DNA from: PVC group bacterium | GTDB lineage: Bacteria; Verrucomicrobiota; Kiritimatiellia; UBA8416 | Direction: 5' to 3' | DNA: 64,000 bases | Assembly (NCBI GenBank): GCA_003567805.1 | Contig: PWYP01000143.1 | Coordinates: 1 to 64,000, forward strand | In this document: positions 7,816 through 16,585 of the stretch, piece after piece | Layout: each line of letters begins with the position of its first letter | Numbering within the stretch: the stretch's first letter is position 1 | The notes under the pieces: generated by a model | Databases searched by the model: none | What the model was told of the DNA's origin: nothing | Seen by the model: the letters and a program-made list of their open reading frames with translations, nothing else | Position numbers and translations under genes: made by a program

Positions 7816-9719
7816 GGCTGCTCAGTGAGATCCTCAGAATCGCTAAGGTCATCCTCTTCATCGAGAACCGTTTGAGCTGCCATCTCTTCAGGAACTTCTG
7901 CTTCATCGACAGTATCAGGGGATAGTTCTTCTGCATCATCCGCTTGATCTGCGTCTCGGTTTTCTCTGCGTCTCCGCTCGAATTGCTCTTCTAGCTGATC
8001 GGCGGTACGCTGGAGTTGTTCCAGTTCGTGTTCAAATTCGAGCCTTTGCATGCGATCACGAATTTGGCGTTGGTGAACAAGTTGTGAGCGCTTGGGGATA
8101 CCTTCATTACGGCTAATAGCCTGCGGGTCTGCCAATGCTAATGTTACGAAAATGATAGTTTCTGTTTGTCGCGTTTCTTGTTTTTCATGAGAGAATAGAT
8201 ATTTTCCTATTATCGGGATGTCACCAAGTAAGGGGACACGGGACGTTTGTTTCGATTCTTGTGTATCCGTAAGGCCACCAATTGCGACAGTCTGCCCACT
8301 TTCCAGTGTGAAGTGGGTGCGGATTTCTTTGACTGCAATTTCTGGCCAAACGTTGCCATCGACACTTTTTTCGCCAACTTTACGACGAAGTGAGGGTTCA
8401 ATGCGTGCCTCAATTAAATCATCGGTTTTAACGGTGGGAACCACAAGTAATTCAATTCCTGTATTCAAATATCCGCTACGGATGTATTCTGTATTGATGG
8501 ATGTATCCAGCTCCGCAAGGATTTGATCACCTGGGCTTTCAGCGGTACCACGTAAAACGGTACGTCGAATAATCGGTTCGCGCTCGCCTACGCTAAAAAA
8601 TGCATTGGTAGAGCCGCTCGATACGATGATTTTCGGGTTGGATACGATGCTAACACCGTCAGTCTGTTTCAACGCGCTTAAAACGATGTTTAAGCTGTCA
8701 ATATTGAGGATAGCTGCGCTGCTTCGTGACACATCGCGCGTAGTTTCTTCGCGTGCGTCCGAGAAGTTAAACTGCGATTGTTCTGTCGCGCGCCGTGACA
8801 GGGAACTCGGATCTCCCGAAGCGGATTGCCCTATGCTTACACCATCTGGATATGTAAACGAATCGCCACTGCCAATTCTTTCTCCAAATTCATTGAATCG
8901 AGCGTCTTCTCCATCAAAGAGATAATTGACTTGTCGCATTTCTCTTCCGTCGACTCGCTCGGTGCTTCGGTCACTGCTTCTCGTGGTTTGAAAGGGACCT
9001 GCTTGGAAATTGAGCCCTAATTCTGCCAGTGCATCCCAACGAACGCCCAGTTGCCTGAGAGCTTTGTCGGATAGTTCCATGAACTGTGTTTCGACGACGA
9101 CCTGCCTAGCTTGAATATCGATCACTCCAATGATATTTTTTATTGCTCTTAGTTGGTCTTCCGTATCGCGAATGATCATCGCGTTACGTGATGAGAAAAT
9201 GGAGAGAGAGGCTCCGGATGATAGCATGCGCTCGACCACAGGCCGCACCTCTTCAACGGTGGTGTAATTCAGGAAAATGGTTTCTGTCGTCATCGGAACC
9301 GGTGCATCAGGGGGTTGATCAAGGATGGTGAAAACGCCAGATCCCTGGGGTCTTTCCACAAGCGCTAGCCCGTGCATGGAAAGAATGGCCGCCAAGGCAG
9401 GGCGCCACTCCACATTGTCTAGATTTACCGTGACACGCGCAGTCAAAAGTTCGGGGTCAGCGATGATATTGGCACCGGCAATCCGGCTGAACAGTCGCAC
9501 GACGTCAATTAATTCCACATCATCAAGGGAAATCGTGATTTCTGTTGGTGCGCTGATCCGAGTCACGTCGGGTTGTTCCAGTTCTTGTTCTGGGCTCGCT
9601 GTCACAGGAGCGGGCGTGAACTCTGTATCTTCACTCATTTCTGCGGATGTTTGCGCAGAAATCACGCTCACAGCACTGCAGCCTAGAATACATATTAAAG
9701 CGAGTTTCCCTGTTTTCAT
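7812..9719 (-). CDS. pilQ: Type IV pilus / type II secretion secretin
   Basis: A 635-aa outer-membrane secretin. The start at 9719 follows AAGGAG and gives a signal peptide ending near V-I-S-A-Q. Order: acidic linker (about 25-55), an STN/N0-type domain (S-L-D-D-V-E-L-I-D-V-V-R-L-F), an N1-type domain (F-L-N-Y-T-T-V-E-E-V), the segment R-Q-V-V-V-E-T-Q-F-M-E, then the secretin barrel with G-I-E-L-L-V-V-P-T-V and V-P-L-L-G-D-I-P-I-I-G-K-Y-L-F. The last 110 residues are a Glu/Arg-rich coiled coil and an acidic tail, unusual for PilQ. AMIN domains are absent, so GspD-like function cannot be excluded; the pilMNO neighbours favour PilQ. Confidence 0.88.
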   Translation of the reverse strand: MKTGKLALICILGCSAVSVISAQTSAEMSEDTEFTPAPVTASPEQELEQPDVTRISAPTEITISLDDVELIDVVRLFSRIAGANIIADPELLTARVTVNLDNVEWRPALAAILSMHGLALVERPQGSGVFTILDQPPDAPVPMTTETIFLNYTTVEEVRPVVERMLSSGASLSIFSSRNAMIIRDTEDQLRAIKNIIGVIDIQARQVVVETQFMELSDKALRQLGVRWDALAELGLNFQAGPFQTTRSSDRSTERVDGREMRQVNYLFDGEDARFNEFGERIGSGDSFTYPDGVSIGQSASGDPSSLSRRATEQSQFNFSDAREETTRDVSRSSAAILNIDSLNIVLSALKQTDGVSIVSNPKIIVSSGSTNAFFSVGEREPIIRRTVLRGTAESPGDQILAELDTSINTEYIRSGYLNTGIELLVVPTVKTDDLIEARIEPSLRRKVGEKSVDGNVWPEIAVKEIRTHFTLESGQTVAIGGLTDTQESKQTSRVPLLGDIPIIGKYLFSHEKQETRQTETIIFVTLALADPQAISRNEGIPKRSQLVHQRQIRDRMQRLEFEHELEQLQRTADQLEEQFERRRRENRDADQADDAEELSPDTVDEAEVPEEMAAQTVLDEEDDLSDSEDLTEQP

Positions 9720-9785
9720 ACTCGTTCTCCTTCTATCTTCTCTATCTCTTAACATGTTGCTTTGTGAAATGGTAGTTCGAAAGTA

Positions 9786-10241
9786 TTATGGTGATAATAT
9801 TGCAGGGGACGACCTTTCCCAAATGCGCATAGGTTGGGCCGGGTTTTGGATGGATGTCACATGCATTCGGGTTGTGGTTATGCCTGCTTCCGATATACGG
9901 TCGACACGCCAGGCATAGATAAGGTGTCCTTCGCGCAAGGTAATGGTTTCGCCTTCTTCCACAATTCCAATTTGGTCAATAATAGCTACAAATTGTTCTC
10001 GTCCGGCGTGGGTAATCCCCCGTATGCGAAATTGGGGCCAGGCGATTTGGGCTGCTTGTGTCTCTCGCTCTCGCGCTTGCACTTGATCATCTTCTGATGG
10101 TTGCACGTAGTCGGTTGGAAGCAAGGGGTCACGGATACTATGGAAATCATCCGTTAATTCTTTTATTCGTGTCATGGCCATCGTGTGTGAGAGGGCCATA
10201 ACGTTGATGAGGATAACCATTACAAAATAATGAAATCGCAT
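9786..10241 (-). CDS. PilP/GspC-like periplasmic protein
   Basis: A 151-residue protein with a single N-terminal hydrophobic helix (about 5-23) that is a signal or anchor, the motif S-I-R-D-P-L-L-P typical of PilP-like linkers (R-D-P-F), and a small C-terminal beta domain (F-V-A-I-I-D-Q-I-G-I-V-E-E-G-E-T). In type IV pilus systems the homologous position between PilO and PilQ is taken by PilP, which joins the inner-membrane complex to the secretin. I chose ATG 10241 (AGGAA upstream, 1 bp after the pilO-like stop) over an ATG 33 bp earlier inside that gene. It is identified mainly by position, since sequence similarity is weak. Confidence 0.65.
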   Translation of the reverse strand: MRFHYFVMVILINVMALSHTMAMTRIKELTDDFHSIRDPLLPTDYVQPSEDDQVQARERETQAAQIAWPQFRIRGITHAGREQFVAIIDQIGIVEEGETITLREGHLIYAWRVDRISEAGITTTRMHVTSIQNPAQPMRIWERSSPAILSP

Positions 10242-10242
10242 G

Positions 10243-10902
10243 TTATTGTTCCTCGTCCGTGAGTAATTCTGCACTTAATCGATTTGGCTGTTCGGGGTCT
10301 TTCCATACAGGCCATTGCACTGTGACGTTGAAAACATGTCTTGCTACGTGTTGAGCGGTTCCGGCTGATACGGTAGTGTTTACGACAGCAACATAGGGAT
10401 TATGGTTCTGCAGGCTATGCAGGAATAGGATGAAATCATGAATACCTGCTTCGACGTTAAAGTTGACGGCATAAGGCCATAATGCTGGAAGTTGGTTAGC
10501 GCGGGCTTGTTCTGCAGCCGGAGGTGGTCCCGATGTTTCCCGAATATTTCGAATCGTGACACCAGCTTGTTCTGCGACCTCGTTCAGCTCAGCTTCGGCA
10601 ACGAGTAAATAGTTGCCCAAACTGGGCCGTAAAATATGACGCTGCGTTTCTGATACGTCTAGTATATGTTGTATGGTTTCGATATTGCGTGCACGATTCG
10701 CCTGCATTTGACGGATGTTGCGATCCGCTTGCCATAATTTCTCTTCAATTTCCTTGAGGCGCTCGCGTCCCGTCCGCACATTGGCTCGGTAGGGAAGCAA
10801 CCCGAATGTGATGACGACATATAGTATGCCAACGCTAAAGAGTCCAATCATGAACAGCACTTTGTTGCGTTCACTCTTGTCGGCTGGTAACTGTAATTTC
10901 AT
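10243..10902 (-). CDS. pilO: PilO-like inner-membrane pilus assembly protein
   Basis: A 219-aa bitopic protein with a short basic cytoplasmic start, one transmembrane helix (about 16-36), a coiled coil (about 40-80) and a C-terminal ferredoxin-like domain (about 95-205) containing F-I-L-F-L-H-S-L-Q, as in PilO/GspM. It would heterodimerise with the PilN-like protein and help align the pilus machine. It overlaps the pilN-like gene by 4 bp and is followed 1 bp later by the pilP-like gene. The family is defined by architecture more than sequence, so the call leans on the operon. Confidence 0.75.
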   Translation of the reverse strand: MKLQLPADKSERNKVLFMIGLFSVGILYVVITFGLLPYRANVRTGRERLKEIEEKLWQADRNIRQMQANRARNIETIQHILDVSETQRHILRPSLGNYLLVAEAELNEVAEQAGVTIRNIRETSGPPPAAEQARANQLPALWPYAVNFNVEAGIHDFILFLHSLQNHNPYVAVVNTTVSAGTAQHVARHVFNVTVQWPVWKDPEQPNRLSAELLTDEEQ

Positions 10903-11534
10903 AATAATCTATTTTCCCGCGGTAAGTCATTGAACTGCACGCGAATGGAGAAAACGCGCATACGGTCTCCTTCCTGACCAGATGCCGCATCAAAGTTGGG
11001 TATTTCGGTTGTGGATACAGCTTGCTCGATTAACTGGTGTTCCTGCAATGCATCTTTGAAAGCCAAAATGGATGTCAACGCATCAGGTTCACTAACGCGG
11101 CCTTCGATCAAGAGGGTTGGTCGTCTTATGGGAGGGCTGCCGCCGGTGGGTTGATTGGGTGCGGCAGGGGACTGCATCCGAATCGAAATAACCTGAATGT
11201 TTGGAGGGGTACTTTCCAGAATTGCGAACAGAACACTATCCCAGTATGGAGCCGATTCGCGCCACGCCTCCATTTCGGCTTTGATTCGGGTATTGTGATT
11301 TAGGCGTCCCTGCTGACGGATGGCCACATTTTGCTGGGGCTCGGCCGCTTGCCATCTGGACTCATGCATTTGTAAATTCGTTCTGAGTACGTAATAACTG
11401 AAACTTTGTTGAAGAATAATCACAAGGACAAGCGCAGGCCCTGCTATAGAAACAATTTTTGTGGCCGTTTTGGTATTGATTTGACTACCGCTACGCTTTT
11501 CCTCTGGCAAAATGAGGTTGACGGAAAGACTCAT
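10899..11534 (-). CDS. pilN: PilN-like inner-membrane pilus assembly protein
   Basis: A 211-aa protein with the N-terminal segment S-V-N-L-I-L-P-E-E-K, which in PilN (I-N-L-L-P) docks into PilM, then a transmembrane helix (about 27-48), a coiled coil and a C-terminal beta-alpha domain (W-D-S-V-L-F-A-I-L-E-S-T-P-P onward). It overlaps pilM and pilO by 4 bp each, so the three are translationally coupled. The Pro/Gly-rich loop at about 125-137 (A-P-N-Q-P-T-G-G-S-P-P) is longer than I would expect. Confidence 0.75.
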   Translation of the reverse strand: MSLSVNLILPEEKRSGSQINTKTATKIVSIAGPALVLVIILQQSFSYYVLRTNLQMHESRWQAAEPQQNVAIRQQGRLNHNTRIKAEMEAWRESAPYWDSVLFAILESTPPNIQVISIRMQSPAAPNQPTGGSPPIRRPTLLIEGRVSEPDALTSILAFKDALQEHQLIEQAVSTTEIPNFDAASGQEGDRMRVFSIRVQFNDLPRENRLL

Positions 11535-12559
11535 TCTTCCTCCTCAAATGTTGAAAGTGCGGCACCCAAAGCTGCCGCGAATCGCCAAGGATCTTTTTCG
11601 ATTTCTGGTGGAAGAGGAGAGGGTAGTGTCAGGTTGGAGATATCAAAGGGATTCCAGGGCATGACGGGGATCGTCATTTTACTCTCAATAAGCTGGATGG
11701 CTGTATCTGAATTGCTAAAGGGGCCGCTGAGATAGATCGTTTGGACGGAGCAGTTATCACGGCGTTCAATGAACTCTCTGGATACAACCAGTTGGCTGAA
11801 GAGGGGTTGCAGGATGTCATGCAACAGATCGGAAATATCGAAGGCTTCATCGGCAAGGATACTGGATGCCGTCGTCATATCCACATTCAAAGATGTTGTT
11901 ATTTTGCTGAAAACCTTTTCCATGCCGAGGTCAAAGCGTCTTAATAGCATTAAAGACTTTTTATGAAAAATGGAGAAGGTGCAGGCACGGGTGCTAAAAT
12001 CAATGAAGCCTACGGTTTGATTTTCATCAGCAGTGACGGGGCCAGCTTCGAATGCAGTCAATGCCGCTACAGGGGAAGCCCCAAATTGCCATGGGGCCGG
12101 GAGGCCAGATGAGAACAAGCTCAGGCAGTTTGTTGATTCGGGTTCGGGTAAACCGACGGCCAAGATACGAGATTCAGAGCGACCGGATCCTTCGAGTAGA
12201 ATACGATAGCCTAAGCGGTCCGTGGTATCATCAGGCAACCCCAGATTGCGTGCCAATTTTTCATCAAAAGACGCATCGATCGCACCCGGTGTTGTAAGCA
12301 ACTTTAGCGATGTGCCTGAAACATTGAGGCATATAGACGCATAATTGGATCGCAGTTTTAAGGGAATGGAAAAAGAAGAAGCTTGGAACTGTTTGGGGCT
12401 AAAGTCGAAGGAGGGCAGCGTGTCGAGACCAATGAGACTCAATTCACTACCGTTTTTCCGTATGCGTACTACTTTCGTTTCGCCAATATCGAAGTCGATG
12501 CCATTGACATCTATCGGCTTGGGTTTGATTTTTTCTGCAATTTTTTCAAAAACAGTCAT
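11531..12559 (-). CDS. pilM: PilM-like actin-fold ATPase of the pilus alignment complex
   Basis: A 342-residue cytoplasmic protein. The N-terminus G-I-D-F-D-I-G-E-T-K-V-V-R matches the first phosphate loop of PilM (G-I-D-I-G-x-x-x-V-K) with a one-residue variation. A later segment V-G-F-I-D-F-S-T-R-A-C is the second actin-like loop, and I-Y-L-S-G-P-F-S corresponds to the adenosine motif. First gene of the pilMNOPQ operon. I place the start at 12559; an in-frame ATG at 12574 gives five more residues and neither has a strong ribosome binding site. The operon promoter should lie in 12560-12713, where I see no convincing hexamers. Confidence 0.75.
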   Translation of the reverse strand: MTVFEKIAEKIKPKPIDVNGIDFDIGETKVVRIRKNGSELSLIGLDTLPSFDFSPKQFQASSFSIPLKLRSNYASICLNVSGTSLKLLTTPGAIDASFDEKLARNLGLPDDTTDRLGYRILLEGSGRSESRILAVGLPEPESTNCLSLFSSGLPAPWQFGASPVAALTAFEAGPVTADENQTVGFIDFSTRACTFSIFHKKSLMLLRRFDLGMEKVFSKITTSLNVDMTTASSILADEAFDISDLLHDILQPLFSQLVVSREFIERRDNCSVQTIYLSGPFSNSDTAIQLIESKMTIPVMPWNPFDISNLTLPSPLPPEIEKDPWRFAAALGAALSTFEEEE

Positions 12560-12713
12560 TGCTTTTCCATACACCGGGCATCGTCTTTCATGTCATGCAT
12601 AGATCGCTATACGCACCTACCTGATGCCATTTAAAGCTCTACGAGTATCAAATTACAATGAAAAAAGCAACTTGAGAGAAGTGTATATTTGCCTTTAGCA
12701 AGTATGGGATCAT

Positions 12714-14072
12714 TTAGAGTAAGTTGACGAGTTCGGCCGCTATGCCCACATACTGAGCTGGTGTTAATGCTAACAGACGTTGTTTGTCGGTCTCTGGCAA
12801 GGGGGCGTTGTTGATGAACTCCTGAATCGTCTCTTTGGTGACGCGCTTACCCCGGGTTAATTCTTTGAGCTGTTCGTATGGATTTGCAATGCCAGCTTTT
12901 CGCATGACAGTTTGTACGGGTTCCGCCAGTACTTCCCATGCATTTTCGAGGTCATGCGCAAGTACATCTACGTTCAAAGTGAGTTTTTGCAAGCCTTTCA
13001 AGGTTGATCGGTATGCAATTAAGCAGTATGCCATTGCGCTGCCTGTATTGCGTAAAACGGTTGAGTCGGATAGATCGCGTTGTAGGCGCGATACGGGAAG
13101 TTTGGCAGCCAAGTGCTCCAACAATGCATTGGCAAGACCAATATTGCCTTCGCTGTTTTCGAAGTCGATGGGGTTGACTTTGTGCGGCATCGTTGATGAG
13201 CCTATTTCACCAGCGACCGTTTTTTGTTTGAAAACGCCCATGGAAATGTAAAGCCAGATATCGCGGTTAAAATCGAGGAGTATGCTGTTCCACAAGGCTA
13301 GCTCATAAAACATGCCGGCAAGGGTGTCATGGGGTTCAATTTGGGTTGTAAACAAGTTCTGTTCGAGTTGTAGTTGATCTTCAATAACGCGTTTTGTAAG
13401 TGCGATCCAGTCGACATCGGGATAGGCACTGTAATGAGCATTGAAGCAGCCTACGGCACCATTGAGCTTTCCTGTAAGACGAATAGAATCGATGCGGTTT
13501 GCACGGCGGCGCATGCGATCAGCGAAAACTGCAAATTCCTTGCCTAACGTTACGGGGGATGCTGGCTGACCATGGGTTCTGGCCAGCATCGGGACGTTGG
13601 CATATTGACGCGCAAATTCAATGAGCACATCGATGATGGTATTTTGTTCCTGTCGTAGAATTTTGAGTCCCTCACGGCATTGTAAGGCATGGGCGAGGTT
13701 ATTGATGTCTTCGGATGTGCAGGCGAAGTGAATAAACCCCGTAAGGCCTTCGAGTCCTGCCGCTTTTACGCGTTCCTGCAGAAAATATTCGATCGCTTTG
13801 ACATCGTGACGGGTTGTCTGCTCGATTTCCTTGATACGCTTAGCGTCTTCTGCACTGAAATTGTCGACGATGTTTCGTAAAGCTTGCTGCTGTGCTTTTT
13901 GCAGAGGAGTGGCTTCGGGGATGCCTGGCTCTTGGCAAAGGGCGATGAGCCACTCAATTTCTGCGCATACTCGCATTTTCATGAGCCCGGCTTCAGAAAA
14001 GACGGATACTAGGGGTGCTACCGCTTCGGTGTAGCGTCCATCAACGGGAGAAACAGCAAATAACGGTTCCAT
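12714..14072 (-). CDS. purB: Adenylosuccinate lyase
   Basis: The 452-residue lyase acts twice in purine synthesis, cleaving SAICAR and adenylosuccinate to release fumarate. It is the E. coli-type form (about 456 aa), starting M-E-P-L-F-A-V-S-P-V-D-G-R-Y. The catalytic signature is G-S-S-T-M-P-H-K-V-N-P-I-D-F-E-N, which carries the flexible-loop Ser; T-S-E-D-I-N-N and R-T-H-G-Q-P-A-S are also in place. It stands alone between the pilus operon and the tRNA gene, reading the same way as both. Confidence 0.96.
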   Translation of the reverse strand: MEPLFAVSPVDGRYTEAVAPLVSVFSEAGLMKMRVCAEIEWLIALCQEPGIPEATPLQKAQQQALRNIVDNFSAEDAKRIKEIEQTTRHDVKAIEYFLQERVKAAGLEGLTGFIHFACTSEDINNLAHALQCREGLKILRQEQNTIIDVLIEFARQYANVPMLARTHGQPASPVTLGKEFAVFADRMRRRANRIDSIRLTGKLNGAVGCFNAHYSAYPDVDWIALTKRVIEDQLQLEQNLFTTQIEPHDTLAGMFYELALWNSILLDFNRDIWLYISMGVFKQKTVAGEIGSSTMPHKVNPIDFENSEGNIGLANALLEHLAAKLPVSRLQRDLSDSTVLRNTGSAMAYCLIAYRSTLKGLQKLTLNVDVLAHDLENAWEVLAEPVQTVMRKAGIANPYEQLKELTRGKRVTKETIQEFINNAPLPETDKQRLLALTPAQYVGIAAELVNLL

Positions 14073-14183
14073 AGCGTGAAGTTCCTTTGTGTAGAATTCT
14101 TAGAGGTCTCTGGGTACGAGTGCCACAATCTGGCTCACTGGTGCGCTGCATACTTTTCCCTAAAGAATGTGGGTCAAACGAGA

Positions 14184-14257
14184 TGGAGCGGGCGACGGGA
14201 ATCGAACCCGTATGGCCAGCTTGGAAGGCTGGAGTTCTACCATTGAACTACGCCCGC
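14184..14257 (-). tRNA. tRNA-Gly (anticodon TCC)
   Basis: Reading the minus strand from 14257, GCGGGCG (14257-14251) pairs with CGCCCGC (14194-14188), followed by discriminator T and an encoded CCA (14186-14184). The anticodon arm is CCAGC-CTTCCAA-GCTGG with anticodon TCC, and the T arm contains GGTTCGATTCC. Total 74 nt including CCA. The D arm contains AGTTCAATGGT. Confidence 0.96.
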
Positions 14258-14403
14258 GTTTTGCGCGATGGGTAATGACTATATGTCTTGCCTATTTGGA
14301 ATGTCAACACCCGAGTTGTGAAATCGATTGTTTGGAAATGAATTTGTTTTGAATGGGGAAATTTGACTGGGATCGGAGACGTATCTTGCGTAGGATACCG
14401 CCC

Positions 14404-14871
14404 ATGCGTGTAAACTTTCGTTTTGTAATAAGATTGTTGTGTGTTGTCTTTAGTCTCGCCGTGGTTTTTGGCGTGACGGGATGTCGCGGGGTGCATCCTC
14501 CTCGGCGAGATCCGGACCGCGTTGTATCTATGGAAGTTACGGCATATTGCCCTTGTGGAGAGTGCTGTGGATGGGTCCGGAATTGGCGTTTTCAGCCTGT
14601 GTATGCGTATGGTCCAAACAAAGGTCGGCGAAAAATTGTTGGACAGACGGCCAGTGGTACCCAAGCGCGACCGGGGACGATAGCGGCGGATACGAGTCTG
14701 TATCCATTTGGTACGATCATGTACATTGAGGGATACGGTTATGGTCGTGTCGAAGACCGCGGGGGGGCCATCAAAGACCAGAAAATAGATTTGTTTTATC
14801 GGACGCATCAACAGGCGCTGGAATGGGGACGGCAGCATAAGAGTGTGAAGGTGTGGTTTCCGAGGGAGTAG
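14404..14871 (+). CDS. 3D-domain lipoprotein
   Basis: A 155-aa predicted lipoprotein: hydrophobic signal (about 8-24) and lipobox V-T-G-C27. The mature part carries a Cys-rich Y-C-P-C-G-E-C-C-G-W and the three conserved Asp of the 3D (Asp-Asp-Asp) domain, in A-A-D-T, V-E-D-R-G-G and K-I-D-L-F. 3D domains share the double-psi barrel of MltA-type lytic transglycosylases and are linked to cell-wall cutting, so a peptidoglycan role is likely. I chose ATG 14404 since AGGA lies 8 nt upstream and the signal starts there; an in-frame ATG at 14353 has no site and adds a charged extension. The gene lies just past tRNA-Gly on the opposite strand. Confidence 0.8.
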   Translation: MRVNFRFVIRLLCVVFSLAVVFGVTGCRGVHPPRRDPDRVVSMEVTAYCPCGECCGWVRNWRFQPVYAYGPNKGRRKIVGQTASGTQARPGTIAADTSLYPFGTIMYIEGYGYGRVEDRGGAIKDQKIDLFYRTHQQALEWGRQHKSVKVWFPRE

Positions 14872-14874
14872 GGG

Positions 14875-15000
14875 GCAGTGAGTGTGTGGAACGAGAAACG
14901 TGGAACGTATGACGTGGGCCGTGGAGTGTGGACGGTAGCTGGTGAGCTCTGCTGTTTGAGAGACAGGATTATTTTTTGACAGGATGATGTGAGGAAGAGA
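14875..15000 (+). repeat. Intergenic repeat of ACGTGGAACGTG-type words, copy 1
   Basis: The spacer after the lipoprotein gene is built from short GTGGAACG / ACGTGG words (14881-14938) followed by AGCTGGTGAGCTCTG and GACAGGAT words. Bases 14907-14951 match 17847-17893 (after lolC) at most positions, so both are copies of one element. It immediately precedes the lysS ribosome binding site. Confidence 0.65.
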
Positions 15001-15007
15001 GGGAAAT

Positions 15008-16453
15008 GTGAGTCAGGAAAATGAGTATCGAGAGCAGCGGTTACGTAACATGGAGGCCCTTGTGGCTGCTGGATATGCGCCTTATGGCGCAGCCTTTGAT
15101 AGAACCGCAAAACTGGAACAATTGCATGTTGATTTCGTGGAGGAGCAAGAGGTGCGCGCTGCGGGGCGGCTGACTACGATCCGGGATATGGGCAAAAGCA
15201 TATTTGCCGATCTACATGATGGGAGTGCCCGGTTTCAGATCTATGTGCAGAAGAAGGCTTTAGCGCAAGAGGCTTTCGAGGCTTTCAAACTGCTGGATCT
15301 AGGAGATCAGATTGGTATTACCGGAACGTTTTTTGTTACGCGTACAGGAGAACAAACGATTAAGGTTACGGACTGGACCATGTTGTCAAAGGCCTTATTG
15401 CCAATGCCGGAAAAATTTCATGGGCTAAAGGATACGGAGGCGCGTTACAGGTACCGTTATCTGGACCTTATTTCGAACCCGACATCGCGGCAGCTCTTTA
15501 ATCGTCGCACGGCGATGATTCGTGAAATTCGGAGTTATCTCTCTGACCGCGGTTTTTATGAGGTGGAAACACCGATGATGCAGCCGCAGGCTGGTGGTGC
15601 CGCCGCACGTCCTTTTAAAACGCATTATGAAGCATTGGGCACAGATATGTTTTTGCGCATTGCGCCGGAATTGTATCTGAAGCGTTTGTTGGTGGGGGGA
15701 TTCGACAAGGTATTTGAACTGAATCGCAACTTTCGCAATGAGGGGTTGGATCGTACGCACAATCCTGAATTTACGATGCTGGAAATCTATGAAGCCTACA
15801 CGGATGTGAATGGTATGCAGGCCTTGATTGAAGGCATGATTCGTCATGTTGCTCTGACGGTATTTGGCACCTTGCAGGTAGGGTCCGAGGACCGTCCGGT
15901 CGATTTGGAGCCAGCGTGGCGTGAAGTTACCTATCGCGAGCTGATCGAAGAGAAGATGGGCAAGGATTGGTACGAATTGTCAGTGGAGGATGCGCGCGCA
16001 AAGGCAGAAGCGCAAGGTCTGGAAATTGAGCCGGAATGGGATCATCTTCTGATCACACACGAAGTATATGAAAAATTAATCGAAAAGCATTTGATTGCAC
16101 CAACATTTGTAAAGCGTTTGCCTGCAACTTTGATTCCGCTGGCTAAGGCTTGTCCAGATGATGCATCCTTGGCTGATGTTTTTGAATTGGTGATTGCCGG
16201 TCAAGAGGTGGCCCCCGCATATACCGAATTGAATGATCCGCTTGAGCAGCGCAGGCGATTGGAAGCACAGGCAGGGGAGAATCAAGAGAAGATTGATGAG
16301 GACTTTCTGCTTGCGCTGGAACAGGGCATGCCACCGGCGGGCGGTATGGGGGTCGGGATTGATCGGCTGATGATGATTCTGGCTGGTGTAGATGCCATTC
16401 GTGATGTGATTCTGTTCCCGCAGTTGAAGCCGAGAGGAGAGGTTGCAGGGTAG
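15008..16453 (+). CDS. lysS: Lysyl-tRNA synthetase, class II
   Basis: The 481-residue enzyme charges tRNA-Lys. An N-terminal OB-fold anticodon domain (about 50-140) is followed by the class II core: motif 2 as F-R-N-E-G-L-D-R-T-H-N-P-E-F-T and motif 3 as G-M-G-V-G-I-D-R-L. The start is GTG 15008 with a GAGAGGGA site just upstream. The last residues R-G-E-V-A-G are encoded by sequence (GGTTGCAGG) that is repeated immediately after the stop, so the C-terminus seems to have grown out of, or into, the intergenic repeat. Confidence 0.96.
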   Translation: MSQENEYREQRLRNMEALVAAGYAPYGAAFDRTAKLEQLHVDFVEEQEVRAAGRLTTIRDMGKSIFADLHDGSARFQIYVQKKALAQEAFEAFKLLDLGDQIGITGTFFVTRTGEQTIKVTDWTMLSKALLPMPEKFHGLKDTEARYRYRYLDLISNPTSRQLFNRRTAMIREIRSYLSDRGFYEVETPMMQPQAGGAAARPFKTHYEALGTDMFLRIAPELYLKRLLVGGFDKVFELNRNFRNEGLDRTHNPEFTMLEIYEAYTDVNGMQALIEGMIRHVALTVFGTLQVGSEDRPVDLEPAWREVTYRELIEEKMGKDWYELSVEDARAKAEAQGLEIEPEWDHLLITHEVYEKLIEKHLIAPTFVKRLPATLIPLAKACPDDASLADVFELVIAGQEVAPAYTELNDPLEQRRRLEAQAGENQEKIDEDFLLALEQGMPPAGGMGVGIDRLMMILAGVDAIRDVILFPQLKPRGEVAG

Positions 16454-16481
16454 CAAGGTGACAAGGTTGCAGGCTGGTAGC

Positions 16482-16504
16482 CCCGACTCCATTTGGGGTG
16501 CGGG
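16482..16504 (+). repeat. REP-like imperfect palindrome in the lysS-lolC spacer
   Basis: CCCG-ACTCC-ATTT-GGGGT-G-CGGG folds as a hairpin with one bulged G. The same core (CCCGACTCC.AT..GGGG...CGGG) returns at 18739-18761 in the longer palindrome after lolD. The rest of the 132-bp spacer holds GGTTGCAGG words and the phrase GGGCTTTGCTGTTTAGACAG, similar to the spacer before lysS. Confidence 0.55.
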
Positions 16505-16585
16505 ATCATGGGCTTTGCTGTTTAGACAGAAAGATGGGGACAGAAAGAACTGGTAGGCTCTGTCTTCTAGGATGGGATTGTTTGT

